Below, one piece after another: positions 32,768-32,877 of a stretch of 32,877 nt of DNA (its first letter is position 1; each line of letters begins with the position of its first letter). The translations under genes were made by a program, and so were the position numbers. Source of the stretch: Candidatus Anaerobiospirillum merdipullorum (GTDB lineage Bacteria > Pseudomonadota > Gammaproteobacteria > Enterobacterales > Succinivibrionaceae); contig JAHLFG010000038.1 in the NCBI GenBank assembly GCA_018883895.1, forward strand, positions 1-32,877, written 5' to 3'. The notes beneath the pieces were generated by a model. It saw only the letters and a program-made list of their open reading frames with translations, was not told the origin of the DNA and did not search any database.

Positions 32768-32877
32768 AGAGGCGGGGGCTTGAAGCTGCAGAGCTTTAAG
32801 CCCAGGTTGACTAGCCTAAGTCCCGCAGGGGACTGCGCTTATCAGGAAACAGGCACCGCGGAATGTTGATCCAAGTT
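32749..32877 (-). mobile_element. Right end of an IS200/IS605-family element, cut by the window
   Basis: Read on the minus strand, an AAGCCCCCGCCT arm, a CTTT loop and an AGGCGGGGG arm (9-bp perfect stem, 32770-32778 with 32757-32765) are followed by TAGTTGAC. That arrangement (hairpin then TAGTTGAC at the cut site) is what I know from the right ends of TnpB-bearing IS200/IS605 elements. The body of the element lies to the right, outside the window, with tnpB expected on the minus strand. The inferred boundary is at 32749, inside the last codons of pepT. No transposase ORF can be confirmed here. Confidence 0.6.
32757..32877 (-). ncRNA. Candidate omega RNA (reRNA) 3' part of a TnpB element
   Basis: The minus strand shows the hairpin AGTCCC/GGGACT (32819-32824 with 32829-32834), a spacer with TGGGCTTAAAGCTC, and the end hairpin, in the order seen in 3' omega RNA scaffolds that overlap tnpB ends. 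In such RNAs the guide is the flank just past the right end; here that would be minus-strand pepT sequence beginning near 32748. The 5' part is outside the window. Confidence 0.45.

Noticed and set aside
1-32877. CRISPR array, tRNA or rRNA genes
   Set aside because: No regularly spaced direct repeats, no cloverleaf with a TTCGA-type arm, and no rRNA-like stretch was recognised on either strand.

Overview
This is a chromosomal window from a Gram-negative gammaproteobacterium. LPS genes (lpxK, kdsB, lptF, lptG), a gamma-type mltG-tmk-holB cluster, YeiH, RlmI and PepT point this way. The general look (fermentative-type gene content, strong use of TTAA/GCG-rich codons, small intergenic gaps) would fit an anaerobic gut lineage such as the Succinivibrionaceae, but that placement is inference only. 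No rRNA, tRNA or CRISPR array was seen.

Layout, left to right. (1) 1-75: a minus-strand coding start cut by the window edge, possibly a transposase N-terminus. (2) 335-2455, minus strand: a two-gene membrane unit, a ~6-TM protein of unknown function followed by an IT-superfamily (NhaD/citrate-type) transporter. (3) 2673-12212, plus strand: ten tightly packed genes in the exact order of the IncP (RP4) mating-pair-formation operon, trbB-C-D-E-F-G-H-I-J-L, encoding a P-type type IV secretion system. No coupling protein, relaxase, TraF peptidase or trbK is visible nearby. A perfect 8+3+8 inverted repeat sits in its leader. (4) 12354-14718: lpxK, kdsB and a GNAT acetyltransferase. (5) 14819-17683, minus: valS. 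(6) 18040-23164: mltG, tmk, holB, lptF, lptG, one probable operon. (7) 23367-23942, minus: a DUF805 membrane protein. (8) 24092-28028, minus: rlmI, a glyoxalase II-like MBL hydrolase, a LysR regulator and a YeiH-family exporter, with a LysR-type inverted repeat just upstream of yeiH. (9) 28229-31396: macA-macB tripartite efflux genes. (10) 31451-32767: pepT, whose last codons and stop run into what looks like the right end (with omega-RNA-like hairpins) of an IS200/IS605-family element lying on the minus strand and leaving the window.

How they fit together. Most of the window is housekeeping: lipid A phosphorylation, Kdo activation, LPS export, septal murein processing, DNA replication, translation. 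The accessory part is the trb operon, which sits where many gammaproteobacteria have msbA upstream of lpxK. Its parts cover a whole envelope-spanning channel: ATPases TrbB/TrbE, pilin TrbC, inner-membrane TrbD/F/L, core TrbG/H/I and minor pilus TrbJ. Every gene is full length, so the machine looks functional. What it transports cannot be read from this window.
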